Source: Serripes groenlandicus (taxonomy: Eukaryota; Mollusca; Bivalvia; Cardiida; Cardiidae). From it: a stretch of 64,000 nucleotides of DNA. The notes beneath the pieces were generated by a model. It was not told the origin of the DNA and made no database searches. It saw nothing but the letters and a program-made list of their open reading frames with translations. This document shows, one piece after another, positions 31,861 to 42,787 of the stretch (within the stretch, counting starts at the first letter, position 1; the number at the start of each line of letters is the position of its first letter). Both the position numbers and the translations under genes were made by a program. The DNA lies in assembly GCA_031761405.1 (NCBI GenBank), contig JASEVX010000007.1:58363803-58427802 (forward strand). Direction: 5' to 3'.

Positions 31861-33229
31861 AGTTCCTTTGAACACATAGATGAACATGCATAACTAAATA
31901 CATACATTTTATTAGCATAGGCAAAATACATTGACTTTAGCATATTACAATTGAAGTATGGCACAGACAGAAAAGTGAATACAAAGTAAATAAATATGAG
32001 TAACAAACAAACAAAAGAGAACAAAACTAAACAAGGAATGGAACAATCAATTAAATTAAACAACCATGCCTTTTTTAAAAGTTTTTTTAAATATTCATAT
32101 CGCAATTAAATCGTATTTGTGTGGATATATATTGAGAACAGAAATATGGCAAATCTATAGATAATATAAACAATTAAAGGCAATTTTGTCAAAAAAGGGC
32201 TCTTGTTTTTCTATAAATGTTATTTTATATCCCACATACAAAATTTGCGAAAAGCAGTCATCTGTGTTGAGAAATGCATATATACAACAAGAAAACTTTA
32301 CTCAACTCAGCCTTTGGCCATTTACAAACAACTTAAAATGAAAAAAAAAAATATTGAAATGTTGACACTTCAGGAAATATTGCTAATAGTGACAACAAAC
32401 TAAGTAATAAGTAGTTCAAAACTCTTTTTGTAGTAAATGGTGACAAGCTGCCAATTGAAAGTCATGAAAATAAACAAAATGTGGCTTACTGTGTATCTTT
32501 ACCCAGTAAAAATGAAGCATATCCAACTATGAGAATCAGCGAATATCAAAAATCGATAACTTAAATTGGGATTATAGAGCAACTTTTTAGTTTTTACTCA
32601 ATAACAATTTTATTTTGCAAAAATTTAAAAAGGCACTTATCAAGTTTTCAAGACAAATATCTCCTCTATATAAATATTATGATGTTCATAGTACTGGAAA
32701 GTGAAATCATTACTTAATATTATCCCAGAATTATGATTCTAATATTATAAGATAATTTTTGAACAGTCTTATAACTTTTACTATAATATCTAGTTTCTGG
32801 AGTTCAGCACATTTAAGAGCGCGTGTCTTTTCTCCGAGAAAGTTCATTTTCCAACATTATTTACACATGTGGCATGGACGGATTACACGAATTGAGCAAC
32901 ACTCATGAAACAATTCGGCAATTTCTCTTTTAAAAAGTTTAAACTTATCTGTTTTACATCGAATGCGAAACAAGCTTTAAGCTTATATTAATCACGCTCG
33001 ATGTCTCCTTCCTAGAGAATTAACCGGTACTCGCGCCGTTCGTGTGGAAAAATCCCAAAGGCGGAATCCGCTTATTACGGGATTCGAACCCGGGACCTTT
33101 GATACGAGAGGCCGATGCTCTATCCACGCAACACTGTCTTCCATTTCTCAGTTTAGCCCCACTGTTTTTAAATGTCTGCTGCCGGTGCGATGAGATGTAT
33201 GTGGGGACGGGTCAACTAACGATAGGTCA
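31861..33229 (-). other. 3' flank of the right glycosyltransferase copy
   Basis: Mirror of 20316-21762, without the Helitron-like insertion. A tRNA-like block lies at 33060-33135 (minus). Confidence 0.6.
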
Positions 33230-33891
33230 TCATACCACCCCAGCGTGTTCTTCTAACAAAGTATTATACATTTTAACATGTGGCACTATTTTGGAGATTT
33301 TATTTTTCGGGTCTCTCGTCACTTTATTTATACCAGTGTGATACCAAGTATGAACAGTGTATGAGTTTTCAAAAATCAACCTTTTGTCCTCTCCATATCA
33401 TCGCCAGTCGTCACATATCCTGCGTTTGGCTGGTTCCAGGGATTGATACTGGGTACCAGAACATTTCTCCCGCAATATATTCGTGACCGTTATGTCATAC
33501 ATAGGCTCAAACAACGAGAAATCAACTATTTCTGGTAGACTCTCATTTAGTCCATTTTCGGTTAAATACTGTAACAGTGGATAAGGAAATTCTGGTCGAG
33601 GACATGTGTCATTTAACTGAATCTTTCCAGATCGCTGCTCGGTGTGTGAAACAAGATATCCAAAGAAAGGATGATTTGGGCGGCATAAAAGAATGGCGTT
33701 GTTAACACGACGATAGTCGACAACAAAGTCATAGGCAACAAAGTACTCTGGAAGTGCACCGCTGAGGGCACACTCGTGGCCGTCCACAAATCTATCTAAA
33801 GGTCGTATGTTCGTGACGTCAAGGTCGAAATACACACCGCCGTAATGATAAACTACCAGTATCCGCAAAATGTCCGGCTTGGTAAACATAT
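33230..33891 (-). pseudogene. Exon 3 of the glycosyltransferase pseudogene
   Basis: Reads KPDILRILVVYHYGGVYFDL through to CDDWR, then TGA in place of the second arginine codon. The remaining ~55 codons to the ancestral stop at 33230 are still recognisable. Confidence 0.9.
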
Positions 33892-33948
33892 CTGTAAATA
33901 GAGTAATACTTGGAATTATCTTTGAAATATACCATTCTTCCATCAAAC

Positions 33949-34225
33949 GGCAGAGCCCCGGCAGCTCAGTCGGTAGCGACGAGGGCTGTCAATCCAGTGG
34001 AAGTGAGTTCGATCTCAGATCGGTCAACATTCTTTCCGATGTTTGAAAAAAGTCACTGTGACATGCGTCAATCGTCTTTCACCAATAGAAAAAGCAGCCA
34101 GTTGCTTGGAAAGTATGTTGTGTGAAGTACTGGTGTGGGAAAGTCAAGAACGCACGAGTAGGAGAACTGGCCGTCGTGATATGACTGACAATTTTTGAAA
34201 ACGGTATTATACCCTAACTAATAAA
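33949..34225 (+). mobile_element. tRNA-headed SINE, right-arm partner of 19325-19597
   Basis: Head GAGCCCCGGCAGCTCAGTCG with GTGAGTTCGATCTCAG, body AAAAGTCACTGTGACATGCG, 3' domain CGTGATATGACTGACAAT and GAAAACGGTATTATACCC. Confidence 0.8.
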
Positions 34226-34289
34226 TCAATTTTATCAATCATCCATTTATTCATTCGTACATCATTTCGAATCCAGTGTGCATCAGTGT

Positions 34290-35335
34290 TTCTAACCAAC
34301 ATCCTTGACATACAAATGCAAGAATGTGGATCAAACCCACATCCATGACATGCAATTCAAAAATGTGGATCAAGTTTCTAACCACATTCCTTACTTGCAA
34401 TGCAAGGGTCTGGATCAAGTTTCTAACCCATATACAATACATGCAATGCCAGATTCTGGATAAAGTGTTTAGCCCACACCCTTGACATACAAATGCAAGA
34501 ATAGTGATCAAGTTTCTAACCAACATCCATGATGATGATGATGACATGCAATGCAAGGATCTGGATCAAGTTTTTAACCAACATCCATGACATGCAATGC
34601 AAGGAACTGGGTCAAGTTTCTAACCCACATCCATGAGATGCAATTCAAGGAACTGGATCAAGTTTCTAACGCACATCCATTACATACAAATGCAAGAATA
34701 GTGATCAAGTGTCTAACCAACATCCATGACATGCAATGCAAGAATAGTGATCAAGTTTCTAACCCATATCCATTACATGCATACAATGCAAGAATAGTGA
34801 TCAAGTTTCTAACCCATATCCATTACATGCATGCAATGCAAGAATATGGATCAAGTTTCTAACCCATATATATTACATGCATGCAATGCAAGAATGTGGA
34901 TCAAGTTTCTAACCCATATTTATTACATGCATGCAATGCAAAAATGTGGATCAAGTGTCAAACCCATATCCATTATGCACAAATGTGGATCAAGTTTCTA
35001 ACCCATATCCATTACATGTATGGAATGCAAGAATATGGATCAAGTTTCTAACCCATTTCCATTACATGATGCAATGCAAGAATGTGGATCAAGTTTCTAA
35101 CCCATATCTATTACATGCATGCAATGCAAGAATGTGGATCAAGTTTCTAACCTATATCCATTACATGCATGCAATGCAAAAACGTGGGTCAAGTTTCTAA
35201 CCCATATCTAGTACATGCATGCAATGCAAGAATAGTGATCAAGTTTCTAACCCATATCCATTACATGCATGCAATGCAAGAATAGTGATCAAGTTTCTAA
35301 CCCATTTCCATTACATGCATGCAATGCAAGAATAA

Positions 35336-35373
<38 letters not shown>

Positions 35374-37645
35374 TATTTTAAGAAGGTGATTCATTTAGTG
35401 AGTTAACACTAATCTCCCATGATGCCTTCTAAAACGATATCATAGAATTACAAATACAATCATAATATAATTTCATTAGTAATCAAACAAACAAACAATT
35501 AAACATATGGACAGTTGAGTGTCAGCATTATAAATAGTAAGATATCTGGAGGTTTGTCTAGAATTATCCTCGCTGCTCTCTTTTGAAGCCTAAATATTCG
35601 TTCTATTTGTGTTTTTGCAGCAGTTCCCCATATAGTGCTTCCATAATCTATAACCGGGACGAGATAGTTGTTATAAAAGAGTTGTCTTGTGCTTATAGGT
35701 AGATATTGTTTTATTTTTGACAAAACATTTAGCTTTGAAGATATTATTTTGCATATTCTGTTAATTTATTCTTTAAAGTCCAGATTTTTGTCGATTTCGA
35801 TTCCTAAGACTCTATGTGATGATACCTCTTCAATTAAGTTGCCATCTAGATACAATGTTAAGCTGTTGTCTGTAGAATTTGCAAGTCTTTTACTTGTTCC
35901 TATTAGTAATGATTTAGTTTTACTATTATTTAAAATCATTCTGTTTTCAAGACACCATAACTTAGTATTATCTAGGTCTTTATTTAGTTGAAGGGACACA
36001 GATTCGCCATTTTTCCAGATTTATGAAGGGTAGCATCGTTCGCAAAAAGGTCAATATTTGAGTGTTTAATATATAAAGGTAAATCATTCACATACAATAA
36101 AAACAGTAGGGCCAAGGACTGAACCCTGGGGAACACCGCTCTTTACCTTTATTTTTTGAGAAATAGCACCTCCAAAACTAACTATTTGCTTTCTATCCTG
36201 TAGGTACGATGCGAACCAGTTCAGTGTTTGTCTTTTGAACTTGTAGGAAATCAGTTTTTCAATCAGTATTGAGTGATCTACGAGATCAAAAAACAGTACC
36301 GGTTATATTTCCTTCATCCATATCATGTAGCCACTGGTCGACAATCTTAGTTAAGGCAGTTTGACAAGAATGGTTTTTACGGAAAACTGACTGTTCTACG
36401 TGCAACATTTTATGGTCATCTATGAAGTTTTTCAACTGCAAACTAACAAGTTTTTCAAATATTTTTGATAAAGTAGGAAGAATAGATATAGGTCTATAAT
36501 TGTTTGGGTCACTCTTATCACCAGCTTTGAGAATATGTGTTACTTTGGCTGATTTCAACGAATCGGAAAAAATACCTGTCTTTATACTTAAATTAAATAT
36601 GTAAATTAATGACTTTGAAATATATGGTGCCGCAAGTTTAAGTAGTTTTGGTCCTATGTTATCTATTCCTGACGACTTGTTTATGTTTATTTTTTTAAAA
36701 ACACAAAGGAGAGAATATTTGCATGCAATGCAAGAATGTGGATCAAGTTTCTAACCCATATCTATTACATGCATGCAATGCAAGAATAGTGATCAAGTTT
36801 CTAACCCATTTCCATTACATGCATGCAATACAAGAATGTGGATCAAGTTTATAACGCATATCCATTACATGCATGCAATGCAAGAATGTGGATCAAGTTT
36901 CTAACCCATATTTATTACATGCAGGCAATGCAAAAATGTGGATCAAGTTTCTAACCCATATCCATGACATGCATGCAATGCATAAAAAGTTGGATCAAGT
37001 TTTTAACCCATTTCCATTACATGAATGCAATGCAAGAATGTGGATCAAGTTTCTAACCCATATTTATTACATGCATGCAATGCAAAAATGTGGATCAAGT
37101 GTCAAACCCATATCCATTACATGCATGCAATGCACAAATGTGGATCAAGTTTCTAACCCATATCCATTACATGTATGTAATGCAAGAATATGGATCAAGT
37201 TTCTAACCCATTTCCATTACATGATGCAATGCAAGAACGTGGATCAAGTTTCTAACCCATATCTATTACATGCATGCAATGCAAGAATAGTGATCAATGT
37301 TCTAACCTATATCCATTACATGCATGCAATACAAGAATGTGGATCAAGTTATATCCCATATCTATTACATGCATGCAATGCAAAAATGTGGATCAAGTTT
37401 CTAACCCATATCCATTACATGCATGCAATGCAAGAATGTGGGTCAAGTTTCTAACCCATATTTATTACATGCATGCAATGCAAGAAAAGTGATCAAGTTT
37501 CAAACCAATATCCATTAAATATATGCAATGCAAAAATGTGGATCAAGTTTCTAAGCCACATTCAAGACATGCAATGCAAGAATAATTATCAAGTTTCTAA
37601 CCCACATCCAAGACATGCAATGCAAGGATCTGAATCAAGTTTCTA
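34290..37645 (+). repeat. ~50 bp minisatellite in intron 2 of the pseudogene, split by a LINE piece
   Basis: Units about GCATGCAATGCAAGAATGTG followed by GATCAAGTTTCTAACCCATA and TCCATTACAT. The array occupies 34290-35335 and 36718-37645, longer and more homogeneous than in the left arm. Confidence 0.9.
35336..36715 (-). pseudogene. 5'-truncated non-LTR retrotransposon, second family
   Basis: Minus strand: RT fingers HILKAGDKSDPNNYRPISIL, LSKIFEKLV, then VDHSIL, GVPQGSVLGP, and a palm motif reading LFANDATL, where the second catalytic Asp of the FADD box is replaced by Asn. The C-terminal thumb (VIDYGSTIWG, RIFRLQKRAARIIL) follows. The 3' end carries an ATT/AAT microsatellite tail (35336-35370 on the plus strand). 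Several stops and frame changes occur. Only the right arm has it. Flanking GCATGCAATGCAAGAAT is the satellite unit, so the target duplication is ambiguous. Confidence 0.8.
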
Positions 37646-37655
37646 ACCCACTTAC

Positions 37656-37898
37656 CTGAACAATCATATATTTTAAGTATTCTTGGAAATTTCCGTTTTA
37701 TAAATTCTCGGCCGAGATCTAGTGTCCAGAAATAATATTCCCACTCCGGATATCTGTTGTAATTTGTGAAACTCTTGATGTTCTCAACGAATTCCGCAGG
37801 GACAATATCTTCGTTTCAGATTTGGTGAATTATTTTCGGAATACGTTTCTCGTTTAAGCGATTATACTTGCAACCCGGGCATAACTGTTATTGCAGGA
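37656..37898 (-). pseudogene. Exon 2 of the glycosyltransferase pseudogene
   Basis: Same 243 nt as the left exon, with stops at codons 47 (CAA TAA CAG) and 71 (ATC TGA AAC). Donor CAG|GTAAGT and acceptor TTTGCAG are retained. Confidence 0.9.
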
Positions 37899-37964
37899 CT
37901 GCAAACAAAAGAAATGTACTAGATGTAAAAAACAACCACTGTTTGAATACATTTGAGCCAGAAA

Positions 37965-38450
37965 ACCAACATGGGGGACTCTGCGTTAAATATCGACCCG
38001 GATCAGCCTAAGCAGGCCGCGCGGGTTAGCCCGGACCAACACTTTTCGCCTCCTGGTTGATTTTCTGTTTCATGAATCATTATTCTACACCTAAATTCAA
38101 CTGAGACGGAATGTTGCTTTTACGGTCATTTTCAGTGGAAATATACCTAAATCGATAGCCCTCGTCTCTCCCGACTGGTGTTTCGCTTCTTGGTAAACAC
38201 ATAGCATTTCTTACTCGGTGTGACATTTTTATCAAGAAGCGAAACATCAGTCGGGAATTGACGTGGGCTATCGATCGAGGTAGCGAGATCGAATACCGGG
38301 TCCCTCATTTATTCTTTCCGGAGATTGACAAAGGCCATTGTGCAAAGCGTCTTTCGGAAAGAATGGACGGTCGAACCGCGGTTTGAACTCACGATCCATG
38401 TTTAATAGCCCATCCCATTACCGACTCGGCTATCACGGCTCGAACAAAAT
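37965..38450 (-). repeat. Mirror of left-arm intron repeats
   Basis: Carries the family G-related repeat, the foldback with GACTGGTGTTTCGCTTCTTG, and the tRNA-like block near 38380-38450. The ~610 bp left-arm insertion is absent. Confidence 0.65.
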
Positions 38451-38573
38451 ATTGTCGGGCATCTGTCATCCTTATAAAGAAATAAGTAGTGATTCAATAT
38501 TTTGGGGGAAATAACACATAAATCCTGAAAAGTATATTCTCATTCAAAGACTTTACATGTTTTATTTGTATTT

Positions 38574-38820
38574 ACGTGCCCGGTAGCCTAGTGGTTAAGG
38601 CGTCCGCTTCGGGAGCAGGTAGTCGAAGGCTCGAATCTAAGTCGCAGCAGAAGCGTCTGTTCTGATATGGACCGTCCATTTGTGAGCCGTTAGATAGTAA
38701 CATAATGTTACCGAATGACTGCCTGGTGTCGGGTAAAAAGGTATATGATTCGTGAAGGAAGCTATATTCGGGACAAAGCGTGACTCGAGAGTCAGAAATT
38801 GTTGGCTCTTTCAATACGGT
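38574..38820 (+). repeat. tRNA-like repeat, mirror of 16200-16415
   Basis: GTAGCCTAGTGGTTAAGGCG and GTCGAAGGCTCGAATC mark the head; the body matches the left arm down to CTTTCAATACGGTTT. Confidence 0.6.
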
Positions 38821-39509
38821 TTAAAGCACATCACTCACTATAATTATATATGTATACATAACCAGATATATCGATCCAGAAAGAGTTTATAACTATAGCT
38901 ACATTTTATAAGGAAATTCATAAGTATGTTACTTATTTTCATTAAATGCATTTTATTGCCGAAATAACACATAGACAAATATGTAACAAACTGAACGATA
39001 TCGTGCAGCGTAAATACGACAATTACCATAGGTCCTAACAATTCCATAAACAGAATGTCTACAGCTTCGATGACAAATTAGTAGATATGATATAAGCCCT
39101 GGTTTTGAAAGAAAATCAATTTCCAGTTGGGTAGCGACTTGATTCCAATTGTGTCTGTTCAAATCAAGGCATTTACTGATTACTGTTTTTATATTAATCC
39201 ATGAATGGTTTTAGGCTATTTATGAAACACATGAACATTTAGAAATGTAAAACTTAAATGATTGAACATTCATTGTTTAGGAAGAAAGAAAGCAATATCG
39301 AGAAAGATGTCAGAAGGCATGAAATAGTTTGGGTATATATACAAGACATGTGGTTGGTTTACCCATACCATTTAACCCTTTCCAACATACAGACGCTTGC
39401 TGACGCCTAAAGTGCTCATAATCGTGAAAGTTGGGGTACTTACACAAAAAAATATCCTGCATTTCTATGTTTATACAAACACGTTTGTATAACGAGAATT
39501 AATAGAAAT
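38821..39509 (-). other. Intron 1 sequence shared with the left arm
   Basis: Mirror of about 15340-15790 plus 16030-16200. It lacks the SINE found at 15799-16022. A MITE A end is at 39371-39435. Confidence 0.6.
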
Positions 39510-40830
39510 CTATCAGTACGAAAAGACTCACATTTCCTTCTATTGTTCGTATACAGTGAACAGTCGCGTAACTGATAGAAATCTATCAGTACGAAAAGAC
39601 TCACATTCCCTTCTATTGTTCGTATACAGTGAACAGTCGCGTAACTGATATAAATCTATCAGTACGAAAAGACTCACATTCCCTTCTATTGTTCGTATAC
39701 AGTGAAAAGTCGCGTAACTGATAGAAATATATCAGTACGAAAAGACTCACATTCCCTTCTATTGTTCGTATACAGTGAACAGTCGCGTAACTGATAGAAA
39801 TCTATCAGTACGAAAAGACTCACATTCCCTTCTATTGTTCGTATACAGTGAACAGTCGCGTAACTGATAGAAATATATCAGTACGAAAAGACTCACATTC
39901 CCTTCTATTGTTCGTATACAGTGAACAGTCGCGTAACTGATTGAAATATATTAGTACGAAAAGACTCACATTCCCTTATATTGTTCGTATACAGTGAACA
40001 GTCGCGTAACTGATAGAAATATATTAGTACGAAAAGACTCACATTCCCTTCTATTGTTCGTATACAGTGAACAGTCGCGTAACTGATAGAAATGTTTTAG
40101 TACGAAAAGACTCACATTCCCTTATATTGTTCGTATACAGTGAATAGTCGCGTAACTGATAGAAATCTATTAGTACGAAAAGACTCACATTCCCTTCTAT
40201 TGTTCGTATACAGTGAACAGTCGCGTAACTGATAGAAATCTATTAGTACGAAAAGACTCACATTCCCTTCTATTGTTCGTATACAGTGAACAGTCGCGTA
40301 ACTGATAGAAATCTATTAGTACGAAAAGACTGACATTTCCTTCTATTGTTCGTATACAGTGAACAGTCGCGTAACTGATAGAAATATATCAGTACGAAAA
40401 GACTCACATTCCCTTCTATTGTTCGTATACAGTGAACAGTCGCGTAACTGATAGAAATCTATCAGTACGAAAAGACTCACATTACCTTCTATTGTTCGTA
40501 TACAGTGCACAGTCGCGTAACTGATAGAAATCTATTAGTACGAAAAGACTCACATTACCTTCTATTGTTCGTGGACAGTGAACAGTCGCGTAACTGATAG
40601 AAATCTATCAGTACGAAAAGACTCACATTACCTTCTATTGTTCGTATACAGTGAACAGTCGCGTAACTGATAGAAATATATCAGTACGAAAAGACTCACA
40701 TTACCTTCTATTGTTCGTATACAGTGAACAGTCGCGTAACTGATATAAATCTATCAGTACGAAAAGACTCACATTCCCTTCTATTGTTCGTATACAGTGA
40801 ACAGTCGCGTAACTGATAGAAATCATAGGT
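39510..40830 (+). repeat. 73 bp satellite, about 18 copies, in intron 1 of the pseudogene
   Basis: Unit TCTATCAGTACGAAAAGACT, then CACATTCCCTTCTATTGTTC, GTATACAGTGAACAGTCGCG and TAACTGATAGAAA. Very homogeneous, with ATATTAG and TTACCTT variants that cluster. The left arm has no such array at the matching point. Confidence 0.95.
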
Positions 40831-40958
40831 TGAATGGAAATACAAAGTAAACTGAGCTTGTACCGTAATTACCATGTGACAGGCCTATTTACGCGGACTT
40901 TCACTCGGCATAAAAATAGCGCATCTAAAGTCAATGTGAAAACTTGTCTGTAACTTAC

Positions 40959-41088
40959 CGGTTTGAATATTATTGAAAGAATGGACTCGTTGATTCTTCT
41001 CTCCTTTCTTAATATGTAAAAATACCACCAGTACTAGATCAATCACCAAAGCGTACAGCCACAAAATGCGCTTTCTGAAAATACACAC
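40959..41088 (-). pseudogene. Exon 1 of the glycosyltransferase pseudogene
   Basis: Encodes FRKRILWLYALVIDLVLVVF, still a plausible signal anchor, then the stem to NNIQT and a CG|GTAAGT donor. The initiating ATG is out of frame by two bases, and an in-frame TGA lies just upstream. Confidence 0.8.
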
Positions 41089-41501
41089 ATATCATGAGAT
41101 AACAAATTAACATTACGTCCCAGTCTCAAAATTTGAATTTGATACAATTCATATTAATATAACTGGTGACTCTGGTTCTATTACGTCATACAAACTGTCG
41201 GTCTCAAATGAGATGTGCGAGCACCTTGACCGAGAATATCAGTGCGCTTTTATATACCGAGCTGTGCAGACGTGGTTTGCTCAGAGAACGAGGTTAAATA
41301 ATCTCTAAGCGTGAAGATTTGATAACGTAGTTATCATAGTCGTTTATCGACGTTAACTCTTTCAACTTGATTGAAAAAAAACAACTTTATTTTGCTTGGT
41401 TAATTTAAATTAATGCAAATAAATATTCAGGTTCTTGGTTTCTGTGAGACAGAAATAAATTGAGATAAATTTTTTCGTTAACACGTGGTGTTTACAACAA
41501 G

Positions 41502-42584
41502 ATGGCGGACGCGTTAGTCCAAGCAAAGAAAGCAAGTAAAGAGGCTGTTAAAGCCGATGGAAACAATTGTCTTGTTTCGGAACCAGTCGGTTCAAACCCT
41601 GGTACATTGGCCGAGGGCCGAAAATCTTCAAAACCTATTTCAAAGACAGTTCCTGCAAAAACAGCAGCAGCGGGAAATTTGAACAAAGAGGTATTGCTAG
41701 TTCTGAAAGAAATGAATGGTAACATAACCAAACAGGGAACTAAATTAGAGTCGCTTGCTAAGCGTGTGGACGATTTGTATCATTCTGAAGAATATGACTA
41801 TGATTCTGAGAATCAAATGCCTGAAACAGATGACGAGTCCATTTGTGTAACCCCACCCAAGAGACACTGTGGTGAAAATGATATTTTCAAAGACCTGTGC
41901 GACAGGTATCAATGTGTAGAAAAATGTGACTCTGAAATTAATGATAGTCTAGCGAGTTTCATAAATACATCCTTCAGAAATGGTGTTTCTGATGACACAT
42001 TAAATGACATGTTGAAAGATATTCATCGCCCAGTAAATTGTGAGGCATTGGTGAAAACAAAGGTGAACACTTGTATTTGGCGACTGCTTAAGCCTCAAAC
42101 GCAATCAGAGGATGTTAAGTTTCAAGCCATTCAGAACATTCTAGTGAAAGCAGCATCTAACTTCGCTAAAATTCTAGACAAGGAAAGTTCAAATATTGAT
42201 TCTCAGTCTTTGGAATGGGGAACAAACTCTATGGCTCTTTTAGGTCAAATGAATAAATTGATCAACAACAAACGTAAAGAGAGTCACCGTTCAGACCTTG
42301 ACCCAAGGTTTTATCCATTGACTTCTGCTTCTCAACCGTACACAGACAACTTATACGGTGATGATATTAACAAGAATGTTCGAGACATTCAAGACATGAG
42401 TAAGCTGGGGAAAGATATTGGTCGGAGCCAGCAACCTCAGAGTAGAGGCTACTTTAGAAAGAGAGGTGGTCGTCGTGGACCCTCAAGAGGCACAGGAAGA
42501 GGGCGTGGCAATTACGTACGCCCAACTGAACTTAATACAGTCCAGTCAAAAAAAAACAGAGGGGGGTACAAGAAACAATTCTAA
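41502..42584 (+). CDS. DIRS-like element ORF1, gag-like protein
   Basis: 360 residues. The N-terminal third is Lys/Ala-rich with a possible coiled coil (EVLLVLKEMNGNITKQGTKL), followed by an acidic stretch (YDYDSENQMPETDDES). The central region is helical. The C-terminus is Arg/Gly-rich (RGGRRGPSRGTGRGRG), which would bind nucleic acid. Position before the RT and this composition match ORF1 of DIRS-group elements. I see no CCHC knuckle. The next ORF overlaps the last codons in another frame. Confidence 0.75.
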   Translation: MADALVQAKKASKEAVKADGNNCLVSEPVGSNPGTLAEGRKSSKPISKTVPAKTAAAGNLNKEVLLVLKEMNGNITKQGTKLESLAKRVDDLYHSEEYDYDSENQMPETDDESICVTPPKRHCGENDIFKDLCDRYQCVEKCDSEINDSLASFINTSFRNGVSDDTLNDMLKDIHRPVNCEALVKTKVNTCIWRLLKPQTQSEDVKFQAIQNILVKAASNFAKILDKESSNIDSQSLEWGTNSMALLGQMNKLINNKRKESHRSDLDPRFYPLTSASQPYTDNLYGDDINKNVRDIQDMSKLGKDIGRSQQPQSRGYFRKRGGRRGPSRGTGRGRGNYVRPTELNTVQSKKNRGGYKKQF

Positions 42585-42787
42585 AGGTGAGTGAAAATTT
42601 CACTGCTGGTAGATTAAAAACATTTGTGGAAAATTGGAGAAAGATAACTTCAGATGATAATATTTTAGATATTGTTAGACATCTACATATTTAATTCATT
42701 CAGGGTTCTAATCCTGTCAATCATAGATGTTTTCGTAATCATTTCAATGAAGAAGAAGCAAAAATTGTTCATCTTGAAATACAAAAA

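Larger units (their letters stand above)
30715..41075 (-). repeat. Right arm of the large inverted duplication
   Basis: Mirror of 15200-24045 with many substitutions. Extra DNA relative to the left arm includes a LINE piece (35336-36715), an expanded intron 2 minisatellite and a 73 bp satellite (39510-40830). Confidence 0.85.
33230..41090 (-). pseudogene. Glycosyltransferase (DXD family) pseudogene, inverted copy
   Basis: Exons at 40959-41088, 37656-37898 and 33230-33891 have exactly the lengths of the left copy (130, 243, 662 nt) with the same splice sites, and no frameshift lies inside them. Three nonsense changes kill the frame: codon 47 GAA to TAA (near 37887), codon 71 TGG to TGA within the HQIW motif (near 37816), and codon 289 CGA to TGA (near 33399). 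The DXD block GGVYFDLDV is still intact. An ATG at the left-copy start position is shifted by 2 bp (TGTGTG in place of TGTG), unless that tract is really intron. The conserved splice sites argue for duplication of genomic DNA, not retroposition. Confidence 0.9.

Noticed and set aside
39510..40830. CRISPR-like array
   Set aside because: 73 bp units are contiguous and near-identical with no spacers.
15200..41075. Inverted duplication as a simple assembly artefact
   Set aside because: Arms differ by many substitutions and by several clean insertions with their own signatures, so they are not one sequence read twice. A join of two diverged haplotypes still cannot be excluded.
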